From Azospirillum griseum (GTDB taxonomy: Bacteria > Pseudomonadota > Alphaproteobacteria > Azospirillales > Azospirillaceae): DNA of 64,000 nucleotides. The position numbers were made by a program, and so were the translations under genes. The first letter of the stretch is position 1. Each line of letters begins with the position of its first letter. Where the stretch lies: contig NZ_RXMA01000007.1 of the NCBI RefSeq assembly GCF_003966125.1, positions 124,001 to 188,000 of the forward strand, written 5' to 3'. The notes beneath the pieces were generated by a model. That model was given only the letters and a program-made list of their open reading frames with translations. It ran no database searches and was not told where the DNA came from. Below, piece after piece: positions 61,260 through 64,000 of the stretch.

Positions 61260-62147
61260 TCACCCGCCCCGCCCGCGCTCTCCTGCGGCCAGGGCGAACA
61301 GCCAGTCCCGGAAGGCGGCGAAGCCCGCCGCCTCGCGCCGTGATGCGCGGTAGACCAGATACCACGCGTAACGCATCGGCACCGCCAGCGGGACGGGAAC
61401 CGCGAGCCGCCCGGCGGCGATGTCGTCCATGATGTAAGGCTGCGGGGCGAGCGCCACCCCGACCCCGTCGATGGCCGCCTGTAAGGTCATGGCGTAGCTG
61501 CCAAAGGACAAGCCGTTGCTGTCGGGTGGCTCCACCCCGGCCACGCTCAGCCAATAAGGCCAATCGTCCGGCCAATGGCTGACGTGCAGCAGGGTCGCCG
61601 CCCGCAGATCCGCCGGGTGGTGCAGATGCTGCGCCAGTGCCGGGGCGCAGACCGGCTGCATGGTCGAGGAAAACAGATGCTCGGCCTCGTGCCCCGGCCA
61701 ATGGCCATCGCCCAGCAGCACCGCGCAGGTCCATTCCTCGCTCATCGGTGCGCCACCGCCGCCGGTGGCGATCCGCACCTCGATCTCCGGGTGGGCCATG
61801 TGGAAGCGCGACAGGCGCGGAATGAGCCAACGCACGGCAAAGCTCGCCCCCAGCCCGACGGTCAGCACCGGCCCGGCCCGCATCGCCGTCACCTGATCGA
61901 CCTTAAGGGCGATGCGGTCAAAGACCTCAGTCAGGGTGGGGTGCAACGCCCGCCCGCGTTCGGTCAGGTGCAGGGCGTTGGCCCGCCGCTCGAACAGGGC
62001 AAAGCCGAATCGTTCCTCCAACAGCTTGACCATCCGGCTGATCGCCGCTTGCGAGACATGCAGTTCGGCAGCGGCGGCGGTGAAGCTGCCATGGCGGGCC
62101 GCCGCTTCGAACGCGCGCAAACCGTTCAGCGAGGGCAATTTGCGCAT
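61260..62147 (-). CDS. LysR-family transcriptional regulator (GcvA-like)
   Basis: This is a 295-residue regulator of standard size. The helix-turn-helix is at residues 8-65 (AARHGSFTAAAAELHVSQAAISR), and the effector domain (about 90-290) has the GcvA-type motif VGLGASFAVRWLIPRLSRFH. The chosen ATG has AAGGA 8 bp upstream; an in-frame extension of 33 residues is not similar to the family. It converges with the GntR gene (21 bp apart) and is divergent from the TauE/SafE gene, which it probably controls. Confidence 0.9.
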   Translation of the reverse strand: MRKLPSLNGLRAFEAAARHGSFTAAAAELHVSQAAISRMVKLLEERFGFALFERRANALHLTERGRALHPTLTEVFDRIALKVDQVTAMRAGPVLTVGLGASFAVRWLIPRLSRFHMAHPEIEVRIATGGGGAPMSEEWTCAVLLGDGHWPGHEAEHLFSSTMQPVCAPALAQHLHHPADLRAATLLHVSHWPDDWPYWLSVAGVEPPDSNGLSFGSYAMTLQAAIDGVGVALAPQPYIMDDIAAGRLAVPVPLAVPMRYAWYLVYRASRREAAGFAAFRDWLFALAAGERGRGG

Positions 62148-62307
62148 CGGCGCATCCTTGCTTGACCCCAATTTTTCCTGAGGCTGAGCATCGAACAATG
62201 CCGTTTGTGGCGCAAGCCCATCCCATGCGATGACTGGGGTGGACACGCGGTGATCGACACCGGCTTTCCATCCTTACATCACCATCCTGATCCGTTGAGG
62301 GCTGTTC

Positions 62308-63060
62308 ATGCTGACGCTTCCCATGATGGCGGGGCTTGGCCTCACCGTGCTTGCCACCTCGTTTTTGTCAGGGCTGTTCGGCATGGCGGGCGGCATGGTG
62401 CTGATGGGGCTGCTGTTGATGCTGCTGCCGGTTCCCGCCGCCATGCTGCTGCACGGCATCACCCAATTCACCTCCAACGGCTGGCGCGCGTGGCTGTGGC
62501 GTGACCGGGTCGATTGGCGCATCGTTGGCCGTTTTTGCGGTGGTGGGGCGGTGGCCGCCGGGTTGTTTGCCCTGTTCGGCGCGGTCCCGGATCGTGGCGT
62601 GTCGTTGCTGATCCTGGGTTTGACCCCTTACTTGGCCCTGGCGGTTCCCCAGCGCTGGGCGCTCGACGCGCAAAAACCGTTGCATGGTTGGTTGGCCGGG
62701 CTGTTGTGCATGGGGGTGCAGTTGGTGGCGGGCATTTCCGGCCCCTTGCTGGATGTGTTTTACGTCCGCTCCGACATGCCTCGGCAAAATGTGGTCGCGA
62801 CCAAGGCCACCACTCAAGTCTTTGGCCACGCGGTCAAGGTCGCGTACTTCGCCCCGATGATGGGCGGCGGATCCGGCCAGACGGTGGAGGCGGTGGTCAT
62901 CCTGCTGTCGATCGTCATGGCCCTGCTGGGAACCAACCTGTCGCGCTGCGCCCTGGACCGCATGAGCGACGCGCAGTTCCGCCGCTGGAGCCGCTATCTG
63001 GTGATGGGGACCGCCAGCGTCTATCTCAGCCAGGGTGTGTTTTTGCTGGCCTTTCCGTAA
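62308..63060 (+). CDS. TSUP (TauE/SafE) family membrane transporter
   Basis: This is a 250-residue protein with about eight helices. The two-fold repeated motif is visible as LSGLFGMAGGMVLMGLLLML near the start and GVQLVAGISGPLLDVFYVRS in the second half. TSUP proteins export or import sulfite, sulfoacetate, sulfolactate or similar anions. The gene is paired with a divergent LysR regulator and has no enzyme genes next to it, so its anion is unknown. Downstream there is only the repeat-rich region. Confidence 0.9.
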   Translation: MLTLPMMAGLGLTVLATSFLSGLFGMAGGMVLMGLLLMLLPVPAAMLLHGITQFTSNGWRAWLWRDRVDWRIVGRFCGGGAVAAGLFALFGAVPDRGVSLLILGLTPYLALAVPQRWALDAQKPLHGWLAGLLCMGVQLVAGISGPLLDVFYVRSDMPRQNVVATKATTQVFGHAVKVAYFAPMMGGGSGQTVEAVVILLSIVMALLGTNLSRCALDRMSDAQFRRWSRYLVMGTASVYLSQGVFLLAFP

Positions 63061-63762
63061 CTTAACCTGACGTGCCCGCTTTTATCCTTACCGCTTGGGG
63101 GATGAGTCGGGACGTTTGGTCAAAGCTTGCTGTGCGCCCCCAAGCGGTAAGGGATGGCCATCCGGCATCCTTACCGCTTGGGGGCTTTCTGTGCCTTGCT
63201 GACGCTGGAACGGCCCATGCTGCGACTCGGAAACGCGTCGGGTTGCGCATCCTTACCGCTTGGGGGCCATTGGTCTGCTTCTGGCCGTGGCAGTGAACGC
63301 CCCCAAGCGGTAAGGATGGGGTGGAGAAGTCACCTTCCCCCGGTGTTGCCCTTACGCGACATCCAAAACCGCCCCCAAGCGGTAAGGAATTGGCTGGATC
63401 GGCTGTTCCGAGTCGTGGCGATTCTGTTTGGCCTGTGCTTTTCCACCCTTTTGGCCCGGCTGTGAACGGTGCAAACCTCACACAGGGATCCGCTCCACCG
63501 ACTCTGTTCCCTTTCAGTAAGGATTCGTCGTCGCAAAACCCGAGAGGACTCCACGAGTCGGGGCGAATCTTCCTTACCCCTCGGGGGAACGGTCCTTACC
63601 GGCTGGGGGCAGCACCCTCACGCCCCAGGGCGTAAGGCTTGCGCCGCCAAACGGCCCCCAAGCGGTAAGGGTTCGCCCGTGTCATGCGGCAAAACCTTTC
63701 CTTACTTGTTTTTGAGGTAAGGATTGATCTAGCCTCCGACGGTTGCGGGGCAGGAGGTCGCG
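63061..63762. repeat. Array of direct and inverted 16-bp repeats in a gene-free region
   Basis: CCTTACCGCTTGGGGG occurs exactly seven times. In forward orientation it starts at 63086, 63169 and 63251; in reverse orientation it starts at 63137, 63300, 63372 and 63655. Diverged copies lie at 63572-63587, 63594-63609 and 63621-63637, and a short dyad CCTTAC/GTAAGG at 63700-63722. Spacing is irregular (16-270 bp), and neighbouring forward/reverse copies can fold into 16-bp hairpins. No protein-coding gene is convincing in this stretch. It resembles a REP/BIME-type or MITE-like cluster. I saw no copies elsewhere in the window. Confidence 0.9.
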
Positions 63763-64000
63763 ATGGCGGGAACGGGACGCAGGAAGGCGCGGGGGGCGGA
63801 GGACACGCCGCCGACGGGCGCGCTTGCCGTTTTGGCACCCGGCGATCTGGCGGGCGGTGGTGCCATTCTGGATGGGGGTGGCGACGCCGCCGGTTTGCCG
63901 GTTCCGGCCCTGGCGGTTCCCTCCATGGCGGTTTTGCCGCCGGACGACACGGGCACGGCGGTCGGCCCCGCCGCCGTTGGCCTGACGGCGCGGGTGGCCA
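63763..64000 (+). CDS. Start of an unrecognised Gly/Ala/Pro-rich protein, runs off the window
   Basis: An ATG with a near-perfect AGGAGGT site 5 bp upstream opens a frame that stays open to the last base (79 codons). It begins MAGTGRRKARGAEDTPPTGA, basic at first and then rich in Gly, Ala, Pro and Val (LAPGDLAGGGAILDGGGDAA). No signal peptide, membrane helix or known domain is visible. Such low-complexity starts occur in phage tail-fibre-like, surface or DNA-associated proteins. The strong ribosome binding site is the main reason to believe it. Confidence 0.6.
   Translation, partial: MAGTGRRKARGAEDTPPTGALAVLAPGDLAGGGAILDGGGDAAGLPVPALAVPSMAVLPPDDTGTAVGPAAVGLTARVA

Noticed and set aside
63061..63762. 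CRISPR array
   Set aside because: The repeats are only 16 bp, occur in both orientations and have irregular spacing, and no cas genes are present.
1..64000. tRNA, rRNA, riboswitch and intact prophage genes
   Set aside because: I looked for their usual motifs and neighbours by eye and found none; small RNAs cannot be excluded without a covariance search.

Overview
The window is very GC-rich, with dense genes, frequent 4-8 bp start/stop overlaps and strong AGGAGG-type ribosome binding sites. The gene content includes TRAP transporters, N-methylglutamate-pathway and gallate-pathway genes, two large chemoreceptors, and many GntR/LysR-controlled catabolic operons. This points to a metabolically versatile alphaproteobacterium, perhaps of the Rhodospirillales/Azospirillum type; the taxonomic guess is inference. 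No rRNA, tRNA, CRISPR array or intact mobile element was found. Almost the whole window is catabolic or accessory.

Layout. (1) 1-3724: the end of a zinc-type alcohol dehydrogenase gene and a TRAP transporter (DctP plus a DctQ-DctM fusion). (2) 3766-6363: a large chemoreceptor. (3) 6643-17117: a GntR/FCD regulator divergent from a ten-gene run. The run encodes an AA_synth-family protein, an alpha/beta hydrolase, a flavin reductase with an extra C-terminal domain, a luciferase-like flavin monooxygenase, an aldehyde dehydrogenase, a NIPSNAP protein and a complete PotABCD-type ABC importer. It ends at a strong terminator and looks like a self-contained, uncharacterised two-component flavin monooxygenase pathway. 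(4) 17203-31349: an ammonium/methylammonium transporter, an XRE-cupin regulator, and a complete N-methylglutamate methylamine pathway (mgsABC, gmaS, mgdABCD) followed by purU and folD for the released C1 unit.

(5) 31354-40735: a gallate catabolic cluster. It contains a LysR regulator with two tandem DNA-binding domains, galD, an AAHS transporter, gallate dioxygenase, a LigJ-type hydratase, LigK aldolase, an orphan oxidoreductase and a LacI regulator. (6) 40802-50296: a small secreted cysteine protein, a frameshifted MocR regulator divergent from a PaiB-like protein, an orphan MenD-like ThDP enzyme with an MFS exporter, a second chemoreceptor and an orphan TRAP binding protein.

(7) 50608-51043: an internally deleted IS6-family remnant with both terminal inverted repeats. 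(8) 51069-61238: a nine-gene operon, divergent from a GntR regulator. It encodes a DUF1537 acid-sugar kinase, a PdxA-family dehydrogenase, an iron alcohol dehydrogenase, a DHDPS-family aldolase, a BNR beta-propeller protein, a taurine/nitrate-type ABC importer and an SDR, and is probably an acid-sugar pathway. (9) 61260-64000: a LysR regulator divergent from a TauE/SafE exporter, then about 650 bp of gene-free DNA packed with direct and inverted copies of a 16-bp repeat, then the start of an unrecognised Gly/Ala/Pro-rich protein that runs off the window.

Most large modules follow one plan: a dedicated regulator sits divergent from its operon across a short intergenic region holding a visible dyad, and several operons carry their own importer next to the enzymes.
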